Of a stretch of DNA of 64,000 nt, positions 8,327 through 16,480 are shown piece after piece. The stretch lies in NCBI GenBank assembly GCA_039199225.1, contig JBCCSZ010000001.1:17775-81774 (forward strand), written 5' to 3'. Below the pieces are notes generated by a model that was not told the origin of the DNA, did not search any database, and saw nothing but the letters and a program-made list of their open reading frames with translations. The stretch is from JBCCSZ01 sp039199225 (GTDB lineage: Bacteria; Bacteroidota; Bacteroidia; Chitinophagales; Saprospiraceae). Position numbers and translations under genes: made by a program. How positions within the stretch are numbered: the first letter of the stretch is position 1; each line of letters begins with the position of its first letter.

Positions 8327-9115
8327 TTATCCTACAATCAAGTGTCCACCATCTGCGGTAAACACAGAACCGGTGCAGTAACTGGATGCATCGGAGGCCA
8401 AGTAAACGGCCAGTCCAGCCATTTCGTCGGGCTGCGCCATTCGTTTCATGGGGAGGTGATTTTCGAATTGCTGCAGGATTTCTTCATTTTCCCAAAGCGC
8501 AGAGCTGAATTTTGTCTGTATCAGTCCCGGACAAACGACGTTGACGCGGATGTTGTACTTGCCCCATTCTTTTGCTTGGCTTTTGGTCAGCATAATCAGT
8601 GCAGCCTTGCTGACGCTGTACAGGCCGAGTCCAAAACTAGGCTTTACACCTTCGACGGAGGAAATGTGGATAACCGAACCGCTGCCTTGTTTTTTCATGA
8701 TGGGAAAGACGTCGTTACTCAGGGCGAAAGGCGCCTTGACGTTGACGTCCATGATTTTATCGAACACATCATTCTCGGTTTTGGCCAGGGGACCAAAGAA
8801 AGGGTTGATGGCGGCATTGTTGATGAGGACATCGATGCGCCCATATTTTTCCATGGTTTTTTCGATCAATTGCTGACGCTGTGCTTCATCTCCCACATGA
8901 CAGGCGATACCGACGGCTTCGAGGCCATCTGCCTTAAAGCCTTCGGCCACTTGGTCTACAGATTCTTGCTTGCGGCTGCTGATGACGACTTTGGCGCCGA
9001 GTTCGGCCATTCCTCTGGCCATGGATTCGCCGATGCCCTTGCTGGCGCCGGTCACGACTGCTACCTTGCCGTCGAGGCGGAATAAGGGACTGATGCGTTG
9101 ACTTTTCACTTCCAT
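8327..9115 (-). CDS. SDR-family NAD(P)-dependent oxidoreductase
   Basis: A 262-residue classical short-chain dehydrogenase. The cofactor loop TGASKGIG is at 22-29 and INNAAINPF follows in the usual place. The catalytic triad is visible as HISSVEG (Ser) and LYSVSKAAL (Tyr and Lys four apart), and the C-terminus is FTADGGHLIVG. The family resembles DHRS4-like or gluconate 5-dehydrogenase-like enzymes, but the substrate cannot be assigned. The frame extends upstream, but the ATG at 9115 follows the zinc-ribbon gene by 5 bp and gives the standard length; the two are co-transcribed. Confidence 0.88.
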   Translation of the reverse strand: MEVKSQRISPLFRLDGKVAVVTGASKGIGESMARGMAELGAKVVISSRKQESVDQVAEGFKADGLEAVGIACHVGDEAQRQQLIEKTMEKYGRIDVLINNAAINPFFGPLAKTENDVFDKIMDVNVKAPFALSNDVFPIMKKQGSGSVIHISSVEGVKPSFGLGLYSVSKAALIMLTKSQAKEWGKYNIRVNVVCPGLIQTKFSSALWENEEILQQFENHLPMKRMAQPDEMAGLAVYLASDASSYCTGSVFTADGGHLIVG

Positions 9116-9120
9116 ATAAT

Positions 9121-9396
9121 TTAGGATTCTATTGGTTTGTATATCTGAATTTCTTCCAATTCTTCTACGAGAATTGTCTGTAGGTTTTGGTACCAATCGA
9201 TGTGGAGCGACCATTCGCTGCAACCTCCAAGGGACGGATGTACGCATTGGGTGTATTTCCAAATCTTTTTACACTTTGGACACTGGCCACCCGTATCGAA
9301 GGTATTCCAACGATGCCCACAACTGCACGGCCACTCGTCAGATGGGTCGGGTTGCCATTGGCACTTTGGACAGGCGATGTGTATTTCCTGGCTCAT
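9121..9396 (-). CDS. Small zinc-ribbon protein
   Basis: A 91-residue protein with cysteine pairs CPKC near residue 9, CSC near 24 and CPKC near 39, then a further Cys pair (QCVHPSLGGC), and an acidic C-terminus. The arrangement fits one or two rubredoxin-like zinc ribbons. No enzymatic domain. It is the first gene of a two-gene operon with the SDR. The ATG at 9396 is preferred over a longer open frame because the upstream residues overlap the pseudogene on the other strand and lack conserved character. Function unknown. Confidence 0.7.
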   Translation of the reverse strand: MSQEIHIACPKCQWQPDPSDEWPCSCGHRWNTFDTGGQCPKCKKIWKYTQCVHPSLGGCSEWSLHIDWYQNLQTILVEELEEIQIYKPIES

Positions 9397-9515
9397 CGCT
9401 CCAAGATAAAAAATTGATGGGAGAGCATGTGTAAAATTAGCTGGAAAAGTCGGGAGGTAAAGTCCTGCTAAGCCCTTATTTTTTGGCCATGAATGGGCAG
9501 CGGTACTGGTAATGG

Positions 9516-9960
9516 ATGATTGGACTTTTGAGCATTGGAGCTTTATTGAGAGTGCTCCACTATGCGGGCAATCGCTCATTGTGGTACGATGAGGCGATGC
9601 TGGCCATCAACTTTGTCCGTCGCGATTTTATTGGTTTGCTTGATCCTCTGGCCTACGGTCAAAACACCAATTGTGGGCGATGGCATTTTTTGTTTTTTGT
9701 CAACCCTTGATATTCTACGCCGCCGAGATCAAGCAATACAGTTTTGATTTGTTGTTTATCTGTCTGTTGTGTTTGTTGTGTCTCCGGGTGGAGGCTGGCC
9801 ACAGGCGGCTTTTTACCTTGGGAGCGATTGGTTTATTTTCCATTGGTTGGTCTATGCCGATTGTTTTTGTTTTGGTAGGTATCGGGCTTTACCTATTATT
9901 GTTTTTTGGGGAGAAAAGGAAGGGGTTAATAATCCTTCGGAATAATTTGAACGGAAAGGG
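9516..9960 (+). pseudogene. Eroded GT39/PMT-like glycosyltransferase gene
   Basis: Pieces of one membrane glycosyltransferase are readable in different frames. The N-terminal GALLRVLHYAGNRSLWYDEAML has the catalytic-type acidic DE after a first membrane segment and runs to about 9675. After a jump in frame and the loss of about 60-100 expected residues comes CQPLIFYAAEIKQYSFD, from the conserved second loop. A short membrane piece (IGWSMPIVFVLVGIGLYLLL) follows, and the rest of the protein is missing. Intact family members are roughly 500 residues. This is a relic of a lipid-linked-sugar glycosyltransferase. Confidence 0.75.
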
Positions 9961-10016
9961 GCGATTCTTTACCTTACCTCCGCAACCCTATTCCACAAAA
10001 CCTAAAAAATCTACCT

Positions 10017-10919
10017 ATGCCTATCAATTGGAATGGTGTCTTTCCTGCGGTAACAACAAAATTCACAGCAGATCATAAGCTGGATATTCCGGCCTTTGTC
10101 CACAATCTCAAGGCGCAAATCGATGCGGGTATTCACGGCATCATCATTGGAGGAAGCCTGGGGGAAGCGAGTACGCTGAAGCATACGGAGCGAATGGAAT
10201 TATTGGCTGCTGCTCTTGAAGTGAGCCAAGGCCGGGTTCCGGTATTGATGAATATTGCTGAGCGCAGCACAGAGGATGCCATCGAATTAGCGCATTTGTC
10301 CCAGAAAAATGGTGCAGAGGGCTTGATGCTTTTGCCGCCGATGCAATATAAAGCCGGAGAGCGAGAGGTTGTTACTTTCCTGGGGACTGTTGCCCAATCC
10401 ACCAGCCTACCCATTATGCTCTACAACAATCCAGTAGATTACAAGATTGCTTTGACCATTCCCATGCTGGAAGAGTTGGTACAACACGACAACATTGAGG
10501 CCATAAAAGCTTCCAGTCGCGACATCACCAATATTACCCGCATCAAAAATGCATTGGGCGATCGCCTGAAAATCTTGTGTGGGGTTGATACCATTGCTTT
10601 AGAATGCCTGGCCAGCGGTGCAGATGGCTGGGTTGCTGGTTTGGTCAATGCCTTTCCGAGGGAGACAGTGGCCATTTATCATTTGGTGAAGGCTGGAAAG
10701 ATCGAGGAAGCTTTGCCGCTCTATCGTTGGTTTATGCCTCTGTTAGAACTGGACATCCACCCAAAATTGGTGCAATACATCAAATTGGCAGAAGTGGCAA
10801 CGGGACTCGGAACAGAACATGTCCGACCGCCCCGCCTTCCATTGATTGGTGAAGAAAGAGCGCACGTCCAAAAAATCATTCAAACGAGTTTGGAAAATCG
10901 GCCAGTAGTACCTGCTTAG
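10017..10919 (+). CDS. Dihydrodipicolinate synthase/N-acetylneuraminate lyase family protein
   Basis: A 300-residue TIM-barrel class I aldolase. GGSLGEASTL (45-54) matches the family GTTGE-type pyruvate-binding loop, YNNP at 136-139 supplies the catalytic Tyr, and Lys164 in EAIKASS is the Schiff-base lysine. It probably condenses or cleaves a 2-keto acid with pyruvate. Whether it is the lysine-pathway DapA is uncertain: the GGS loop and isolated position suggest a DapA-like paralogue such as a hydroxyproline- or sugar-acid-pathway aldolase. It follows the glycosyltransferase relic and is convergent with the PNPOx-like gene. Confidence 0.87.
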   Translation: MPINWNGVFPAVTTKFTADHKLDIPAFVHNLKAQIDAGIHGIIIGGSLGEASTLKHTERMELLAAALEVSQGRVPVLMNIAERSTEDAIELAHLSQKNGAEGLMLLPPMQYKAGEREVVTFLGTVAQSTSLPIMLYNNPVDYKIALTIPMLEELVQHDNIEAIKASSRDITNITRIKNALGDRLKILCGVDTIALECLASGADGWVAGLVNAFPRETVAIYHLVKAGKIEEALPLYRWFMPLLELDIHPKLVQYIKLAEVATGLGTEHVRPPRLPLIGEERAHVQKIIQTSLENRPVVPA

Positions 10920-10938
10920 ATAAAGTAGCCTTTTTTCC

Positions 10939-11514
10939 CTATGGTGCTACCCATTGGCCTTGCCACTGGGCGGTATCGTCTTGCCAAAATTGGAGCCGTA
11001 GGTGGCCATCCCGACTCAGCTGCAAAACATCCATCTTCTCGGGGATGCAATGAATCAAAGCAAAGTTTTGGTAGCCACTGTTGACTTTGAGGTCCCAGCC
11101 TTCTTGAGGAGCAGTGAGTGCCTCGCCCGGGTCCTTAAGCCGGTTGTAATCCTTCTTTTGATGATCCGGAAAGGCTTTCCAAATAGTCTGTGTTTGATCG
11201 GTATCCGTTTCGATGCGCACCTTGCAGTGGCAGCTGATTTGTAGTTGCTTTTGTGGGTGGTAAAATAGCAGACTGGCTATATCGTTGACCTCAAATTCGC
11301 TACACTTGCCAGATCGTAGGTCGGTGTAAATCAAGAAATGTCGTTGTTCCGAGATGCTTCTACAAACAACGGTGCGCTGAACAGGGCTTTTGTCTCTTAC
11401 GCTGGCCAGTGTGACAAAGCGAAAAGGGTGGCGCCGATCGACGGTGCCGCGTCTTAGTTCCTTCCAGCAGTTGGAAAGGAGTTCGAGTGGTTGGGCATTA
11501 GCTGTTATAATCAT
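10939..11514 (-). CDS. Pyridoxamine 5'-phosphate oxidase-like FMN-binding protein
   Basis: A 191-residue split-barrel protein. Family features are the opening WKELRRGTVDRRHPFRFVTLASV, RTVVCRSI, FLIYTDLRSGKCSEF (phosphate/FMN contact) and ASLLFYHPQKQLQ, as in the Alr4036-type pyridoxamine-phosphate-oxidase-like family. It probably binds FMN in the cytoplasm; true PNPOx activity is not certain because the C-terminal PNPOx dimerisation region is not recognisable. It starts 12 bp after the DUF819 gene, with which it forms an operon. Confidence 0.8.
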   Translation of the reverse strand: MIITANAQPLELLSNCWKELRRGTVDRRHPFRFVTLASVRDKSPVQRTVVCRSISEQRHFLIYTDLRSGKCSEFEVNDIASLLFYHPQKQLQISCHCKVRIETDTDQTQTIWKAFPDHQKKDYNRLKDPGEALTAPQEGWDLKVNSGYQNFALIHCIPEKMDVLQLSRDGHLRLQFWQDDTAQWQGQWVAP

Positions 11515-11526
11515 GCTTGGTTCAAT

Positions 11527-12783
11527 TTATCCGCCGGTGGCAATTCCTTGCATTAGAAAAGCGCAAATAATGGCGCCATAGGTTCCAAGGGCATAGCCCA
11601 ATACCGCCATCAAGACTCCTACAGGGGCTAGGGAAGGGCTGAAAGCGGAGGCGACGACAGGAGCCGAAGCGGCACCACCGATGTTGGCCTGGCTTCCGAC
11701 GGCAACAAAAAAGAAGGGGGCTTTGATGATTTTGGCCGTTACCAGCAAAATGATAACATGCACCAGCATCCAAATGATGCCAATGGCGAATAGCCCGAGG
11801 TTTTCCCAAACTTCTCCAAGATTCATTTTCATGCCAATGGTGGCTACCAAAATGTAGATGAATACGGAGCCCCAACGGGATGCGCCAACCCCTTCCAGCT
11901 TCCGAGCTTTGCTGAAGGAAAGCAACAGTCCAATGGTTGTGGAAAAAACGATCAGCCAGAAAAAGTGCGACATCAAGGAGTTGAGGCGGCTGGCCTCCAA
12001 GGTTTCTTTGAATTCCGTCATAAAAGGCGTCATAAGGTCTGCACCCAGGTGGGACAAGGCTACGCCACCAAAGGCCACACCGCCAAGGAGAAACATCGTC
12101 GTTGTGGTTGGCATGCGTTCGATACTGGCCCGATAGTCGGCTACCCGTTGCTTTAGGTCTTCAATGGAAGAAGCATCTGCCTTTAGCCATTTGTCTATTT
12201 GAGGGCTGATGTTGGCTCCGTAAAGCAGGAATCCCATCCATATGTTTGCAACGACGATGTCTACGATAATCATGGTGGCAAAAAGGTCATCGCCCACATC
12301 AAAAATTTCCTTCATGGCCGTCTGATTGGCACCTCCCCCGATCCAGCTGCCAGCAACGGTGGACAATCCTCGCCAAATTTCATCTGGGCTGGCCTGGACA
12401 ATGTCTGGCGCAAGGGTGCTGATCAAAAGTAGGGCGATGGGGCCACCGATGATGATGCCAAGCGTGGCAGCAAAGAACATGATGAGTGCCTTGGGGCCGA
12501 GGTTGACAATCCCTTTAAAGTCGATGCTGAGACAGAGCAGTATCAAACTGGCAGGCAGCAAGTAGCGTGAAGCTACGTAGTATAGGTTGGAGCCTTTGGA
12601 TGTGATAAGGCCCAGCGGCCAATGTAGCAAAGCCGGTAAAAAATAACACAGCAATAGCGCTGGCACATAGCGATAGAATTTCTTCCAGCCAGGAGAGTCC
12701 AGGTGGGAGGTGTAAAAAACCAGCGCCAGGACAATCATCAGTAGGCCAAATGTAATGGCATCATTGGTAAAGGGTAACTCCAT
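11527..12783 (-). CDS. DUF819 family integral membrane protein
   Basis: A 418-residue protein with about ten to twelve hydrophobic segments. The central GSWIGGGANQTAMKEIF and the late ATIGMKMNLGEVWE and QANIGGAASAPVVA are characteristic of the DUF819 (YjcL) family, proposed transporters related to the cation/proton or bile-acid-symporter fold. Substrate unknown. It is divergent from the guanine deaminase gene, which shares an 86-bp intergenic region, and upstream of the PNPOx-like gene in one operon. Confidence 0.85.
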   Translation of the reverse strand: MELPFTNDAITFGLLMIVLALVFYTSHLDSPGWKKFYRYVPALLLCYFLPALLHWPLGLITSKGSNLYYVASRYLLPASLILLCLSIDFKGIVNLGPKALIMFFAATLGIIIGGPIALLLISTLAPDIVQASPDEIWRGLSTVAGSWIGGGANQTAMKEIFDVGDDLFATMIIVDIVVANIWMGFLLYGANISPQIDKWLKADASSIEDLKQRVADYRASIERMPTTTTMFLLGGVAFGGVALSHLGADLMTPFMTEFKETLEASRLNSLMSHFFWLIVFSTTIGLLLSFSKARKLEGVGASRWGSVFIYILVATIGMKMNLGEVWENLGLFAIGIIWMLVHVIILLVTAKIIKAPFFFVAVGSQANIGGAASAPVVASAFSPSLAPVGVLMAVLGYALGTYGAIICAFLMQGIATGG

Positions 12784-12836
12784 TCCGTTGGGTATTTCGT
12801 TTCAGCTCAATATAATTCAAGTTGTGGTAAAATCCT

Positions 12837-12844
12837 TACCTTTG
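12837..12844 (+). promoter_or_regulatory. -7 promoter element of the guanine deaminase gene (TACCTTTG)
   Basis: TACCTTTG fits TAnnTTTG and lies 25 bases before the ATG at 12870. A TTG at 12822 is only 12 bases upstream, closer than the usual 17-23, so no -33 box is assigned. Confidence 0.45.
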
Positions 12845-12869
12845 TAAGGTAGAAATAACTGTCAATTTT

Positions 12870-13346
12870 ATGGAAGAGCAGGACAAACGATTTATGAGAA
12901 TGGCCATTGAACTGGCCCGAAAGGGGATGGCATCCAACGAAGGTGGGCCGTTTGGTGCAGTCGTCGTACGGGATGGAAAAGTCATTGCCAAAGGCAATAA
13001 TCGGGTCACTTCGACCAACGATCCAACGGCTCATGCAGAGGTGGTGGCCATTCGGGAGGCTTGTCAGGTATTGGGGCATTTCCAATTGGATGGCTGCACA
13101 ATTTACACTTCCTGTGAACCCTGTCCAATGTGCCTGGGAGCCATTTACTGGGCTCGCCCCAGCCGAATAGTGTATGCCTGCTCCAGAGAAGATGCGGCTG
13201 CGATTGATTTTGACGATGATTTTATATATCGAGAAATTCCCCTGCCGGTAGACCAAAGGAGTATCCCTACGACGCAATTGTTACAAAAAGAAGGCGTTGA
13301 AGTATTTGAAGATTGGAAGCACAAAACGGATAAACATTTGTATTGA
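12870..13346 (+). CDS. guaD: Nucleoside/guanine deaminase (CDA superfamily)
   Basis: A 158-residue cytidine-deaminase-fold zinc enzyme. HAEV (His55, Glu57) and the PCPMC motif with Cys85 and Cys88 supply the three zinc ligands and the proton shuttle. Length and the C-terminal segment fit the short GuaD guanine deaminases of the B. subtilis type more than TadA tRNA deaminases. The function would be guanine to xanthine in purine salvage. Its own -7 element lies upstream, and lspA follows 21 bp after the stop. The distinction from TadA was made by eye and should be treated as likely, not certain. Confidence 0.8.
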   Translation: MEEQDKRFMRMAIELARKGMASNEGGPFGAVVVRDGKVIAKGNNRVTSTNDPTAHAEVVAIREACQVLGHFQLDGCTIYTSCEPCPMCLGAIYWARPSRIVYACSREDAAAIDFDDDFIYREIPLPVDQRSIPTTQLLQKEGVEVFEDWKHKTDKHLY

Positions 13347-13367
13347 TTTGTAAAAACAGCATTGTAT

Positions 13368-13868
13368 ATGTCGTTGTCCAAAAATAGAGTCGGAAGAATA
13401 GTCCTCATCTTAATGATCGTGCTGGTCAATATTGGCTGCGATCAGCAAACCAAAATCATCGCGGAGCAACGCTTGGAATACCGCGAAGTCACCCCTTACA
13501 TGAATGACTTTTTTCGATTGATCCTCGTTGAAAATAAGGGCGCATTTCTCAGCTTTGGTTCCGATCTACCCGCGCCAATGAGCCTGATTTTCTTGAAGAT
13601 TTTTCCCAGCTTAGTCCTATTGGGATTGGGCGCTTTTCTGCTGTTTTCGCGAGGATTGTCTATGGGGCAGACCATCGCGTTTAGCTTTGTGTTGGGCGGC
13701 GGCATCAGCAATATCTATGACCGCATATTCAATGATGGAGCGGTAGTCGACTTTATGAATTTTGGCATTGGCAACCTCCGAACCGGAATCTTTAACTTTG
13801 CCGATGTCTCGATTATGATTGGCCTATTTGTACTTTTATTTACTTACTTTCAAAAGCCAGACTCATAG
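13368..13868 (+). CDS. lspA: Signal peptidase II (prolipoprotein signal peptidase)
   Basis: A 166-residue inner-membrane aspartyl protease with four membrane segments. Conserved boxes are CDQQTK (near 24), ENKGAFLSFG (55-64), GGGISNIYDR with catalytic Asp118, VVDFM and FNFADV with catalytic Asp146. It removes signal peptides from diacylglyceryl-modified prolipoproteins, of which this window encodes many. The ATG at 13368 is preferred to an in-frame TTG at 13362. The last 6 bp overlap the convergent gene at 13863. Confidence 0.93.
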   Translation: MSLSKNRVGRIVLILMIVLVNIGCDQQTKIIAEQRLEYREVTPYMNDFFRLILVENKGAFLSFGSDLPAPMSLIFLKIFPSLVLLGLGAFLLFSRGLSMGQTIAFSFVLGGGISNIYDRIFNDGAVVDFMNFGIGNLRTGIFNFADVSIMIGLFVLLFTYFQKPDS

Positions 13869-14435
13869 TTTTTCTTCCCGTTCGATTTCAATGTGCATAT
13901 CGTCAAAGTAGATGGATTCCTGACTGGGGTTCCAACAATACAACCTTAAATGCTTGCCTCGAAACTGTAGAAGCGGATCGATGGTCAGCTCAATTTTTTC
14001 CCAGCCGTTTTCGTCTGTCTCGACCACTTTGTCGCTGCCTTCCCAAAACAATCCACCCGAGATAGAGGCCACTAAAGTTCCCGTTTTATTTTTATGGTTG
14101 CTGGCGTAGCGCCAAACACTCAACTTGATTTTCTCGTTGCCGCGAAGGGTCGGGATCGAATAAGACATGCCGTAGGGCATCTGGCCGGATAGTTCTAGGC
14201 TGTAGTTGCCTGAGCGTGCCTGCTGTTGCGTTTGTGCTTTTCCACCGCTAAAGTAAGCACCATTGCTTTCAAAATGGGCGACTCCATTGTGTGGGACCAC
14301 TCTTTCGGCACCACACTCGATTGTTTGCTTTTCTGCATCCGCCAAACCGATATACCCAATTAGTAAGGCGACGAGCAAGCCATAAAAAAGGAGCGTCAGA
14401 CCGAATTCTATTGATGTTTTGACGAAAGCAGACAT
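13863..14435 (-). CDS. Membrane-anchored jelly-roll domain protein, unknown function
   Basis: A 190-residue protein. One membrane segment at about residues 10-31 anchors an external domain of about 150 residues with a carbohydrate-binding-module-like pattern: GNYSLELSG, IKLSVWRYASN, GWEKIELTI and SIYFDDMHIEI near the C-terminus. No catalytic motif. The gene is divergent from the decayed AlgI/AlgX locus (58-bp gap) and may once have served it. It overlaps the lspA end by 6 bp. The predicted fold is inference from the beta-strand pattern. Confidence 0.65.
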   Translation of the reverse strand: MSAFVKTSIEFGLTLLFYGLLVALLIGYIGLADAEKQTIECGAERVVPHNGVAHFESNGAYFSGGKAQTQQQARSGNYSLELSGQMPYGMSYSIPTLRGNEKIKLSVWRYASNHKNKTGTLVASISGGLFWEGSDKVVETDENGWEKIELTIDPLLQFRGKHLRLYCWNPSQESIYFDDMHIEIEREEKL

Positions 14436-14493
14436 TTCAGATTGCAGGATTTAGTAGCTAAAGATAAAGGTAAAAAGAAGTTAGAGATCAAGA

Positions 14494-15040
14494 ATGATAC
14501 AGCCAAATCAAAAGATAAAAAGGCTATTTTTATGTGTATGGTTTTTTAGTAGCGTCTATTTTCTACACTATTTTTTCCCCGTTTTCCTATTGCTGTATTT
14601 TGTCAGTCCGGCAAAATGGAAAAATGCAGTGGCATTGGTTGGTAGCTGCTACTTTTACACCTGGGGGGGCTCCCGAATTTTTCTTTATGCTGATTCTGGG
14701 TTTGATCTGCGATTTTTATCTGGTCAAGCTGACGGCTTTGTCAGACGGTCGCCTGCAAAAGTGGCTTTTGGGTATCAACATTACCCTGAATGTGGGCATG
14801 CTGGCGGTTGTGAAGTACCTCAATTTTTTTTGTGGATAGTTTCAGCCCTTTGTTCAAATTGTTTGGCGGAGAAGGTTTACAAATTGCTCAAATCTTTTTG
14901 GCCGTTGGATGCGCGATTATTTGTACATCCCTCTCGGCGGCAATCGGGTGAGTGAGTGGCGGATGTACTTCAATTTGTGGGTTGTATTTTTGCTATCGGC
15001 AGCCGCCCATTGGGCCACAGAACAGTACGGTCTTTTTAGA
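14494..15040 (+). pseudogene. Eroded MBOAT O-acyltransferase (AlgI-like) gene
   Basis: Fragments of an AlgI-type membrane-bound O-acyltransferase occur in successive frames. First is the N-terminal LHYFFPVFLLLYFVSPAKWKNAV with GSCYFYTWGG (to about 14670). Next comes FFFMLILGLICDFYLVKL to VVKYLNFF in another frame, then VDSFSPLFKLFG, then RWMRDYLYIPLGGNRV followed by NLWVVFLLSAAAHWA. Several blocks normally between these, including the WHG catalytic-histidine motif after LLSG, are absent. An intact enzyme is about 470-500 residues. The gene cannot make a functional protein. Confidence 0.85.
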
Positions 15041-15641
15041 TGTTTTCAAGGAGGCGGCAGTTCCGCTGATCGACTTTAGCTATTTGAAGCGATGGCAGGA
15101 CAGCTTGGCTTATCCAATTTATTCCCCTGCTGGCATGCACTTTAGTAGGTACGGCCTGGGACTGATGATGGATACTCTGCGCAGCCGAGCAGAAGCATTG
15201 ACAGGGATGGCAGTACCGAAGCCACTGTGGAGGGATTCCATTATCTGGGAAAAGGAGCCGAGAGGGATGGACATTGAACTAATGAACGGGAGCAATTTTT
15301 TTGTTGATCCTCCCATAGATTCTATGCCATATCCTGTATTCCGCTTCTCGGAAACCCAGCAATCGCCCAAGCCCAAGGTGCTGGTTATTGGTGATAGTTT
15401 TTACAAAATGTTGTACGAACTAGATATACATCAGGCTTTATGGGAAAAGGGATCGGACTATTGGTTTTATTTCAATATTGCTTTTCCACCAAGAGAAGGC
15501 ATCGAATCGAATAAGGATATGATTGATTGGTTGGCCAAGATAAAACAGCAGGACCTTGTTGTTTTGCTGTGCTACGATACCAACCTGCCAGATTTTGGAT
15601 TTGGATTCATCGAAAAGCTCTATGATCTCATTGAGCAGTGA
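15041..15641 (+). pseudogene. Truncated AlgX/AlgJ-like SGNH acetyltransferase-associated gene
   Basis: About 195 codons remain of the soluble partner of AlgI-type acyltransferases. The retained text includes VPLIDFSYLKRWQD, YSPAGMHFSRYGLGLMMD (normally GTHWS, here GMHFS) and KPKVLVIGDSFYKMLY, the GDS(F) nucleophile block. The N-terminal signal peptide and first third are missing, and the frame is fused to MBOAT debris, with a start at 14952 that would give a nonsense N-terminus. The expected catalytic H-W-S box is altered. I call it a degraded gene. Confidence 0.7.
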
Positions 15642-15667
15642 GGAATTTTTAAAAACAGAGAGAGAAT

Positions 15668-16351
15668 ATGCAAATTTTACAGTTGGAATTGCTCACCCGG
15701 CAGCTATCGGCGCAAAGAGCCTTTTACGTCGATTTGTTGGGCTTTGAGCTAAAGGAGGCTACCGAGAATTCGTTCAGCATACAGGCGGGGCGTTCAGTTT
15801 TGTGCTTTCGGCAATCAGAGGATGCAGTTTGCTACCATTTTGCCTTCAATATTCCTGCTCTACAAATGGAGGAAGCTTGCCATTGGACCCGCGCCAGGTG
15901 TCCGCTCCTGCAAGATGGGGATGCCCAAATCATTGATTTTCCCAATTGGAATGCTCAGGCTATTTATTTTTTTGATGCTGATTTGAACATTGTGGAGTTC
16001 ATCGCCCGTAAAAATTTGGCTTTGCCAAGTGTAGGTGCGTTTTCTGCAAAAAGTGTTGATGGTATTTCGGAGATTGGCTTTCCGGTGGATCAGGTAGGGG
16101 GGATGTTCGGCCAACTTGAACAAGCCTTAGGTGTGAAACAGTATTCCGGCGATTTGGATCGCTTTTGCGCTGTCGGCGATGAAGAGGGCTTGTTTATTGT
16201 TGTGGATCGACATTCAAAAAAATGGTATCCAACCAGTGTTCAATCGGCGCCCCATCCGATTGTTTTAACAGTAGAATTGGGCAGTAAAAAGTACGCTTTG
16301 CAATTCGATGTGGAAGCCCAGCTGGCTATTCAACAGCTTGAGATGGAATAG
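15668..16351 (+). CDS. VOC family (glyoxalase/bleomycin-resistance fold) protein
   Basis: A 227-residue protein made of two betaalphabetabetabeta-type modules. The first has QLELLTRQLSAQRAFYVDLLGFEL and ends in IYFFDADLNIVEFIAR, the typical edge strand bearing a Glu metal ligand. The second (about 125-227) starts GISEIGFPVDQV. It may be a metal-dependent lyase, isomerase or dioxygenase relative; substrate unknown. The start ATG at 15668 begins the first strand, and the gene lies 26 bp after the AlgX remnant. Confidence 0.8.
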   Translation: MQILQLELLTRQLSAQRAFYVDLLGFELKEATENSFSIQAGRSVLCFRQSEDAVCYHFAFNIPALQMEEACHWTRARCPLLQDGDAQIIDFPNWNAQAIYFFDADLNIVEFIARKNLALPSVGAFSAKSVDGISEIGFPVDQVGGMFGQLEQALGVKQYSGDLDRFCAVGDEEGLFIVVDRHSKKWYPTSVQSAPHPIVLTVELGSKKYALQFDVEAQLAIQQLEME

Positions 16352-16480
16352 TGGTGCGCTGCCTTTTCATTTTCTCTCTTTTGTGGTAGAACAAAATACA
16401 CAAAATCATAATGGTTAGCATGTCTCCTGTGGTTGTGGTAATGTAGAAATGGTGTGTTGGTGAATGTTTGTCCACAGGAT

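Noticed and set aside
8342..9085. A 247-codon open frame on the plus strand
   Set aside because: It is the antisense shadow of the SDR gene; composition and Cys/His-rich text have no domain character.
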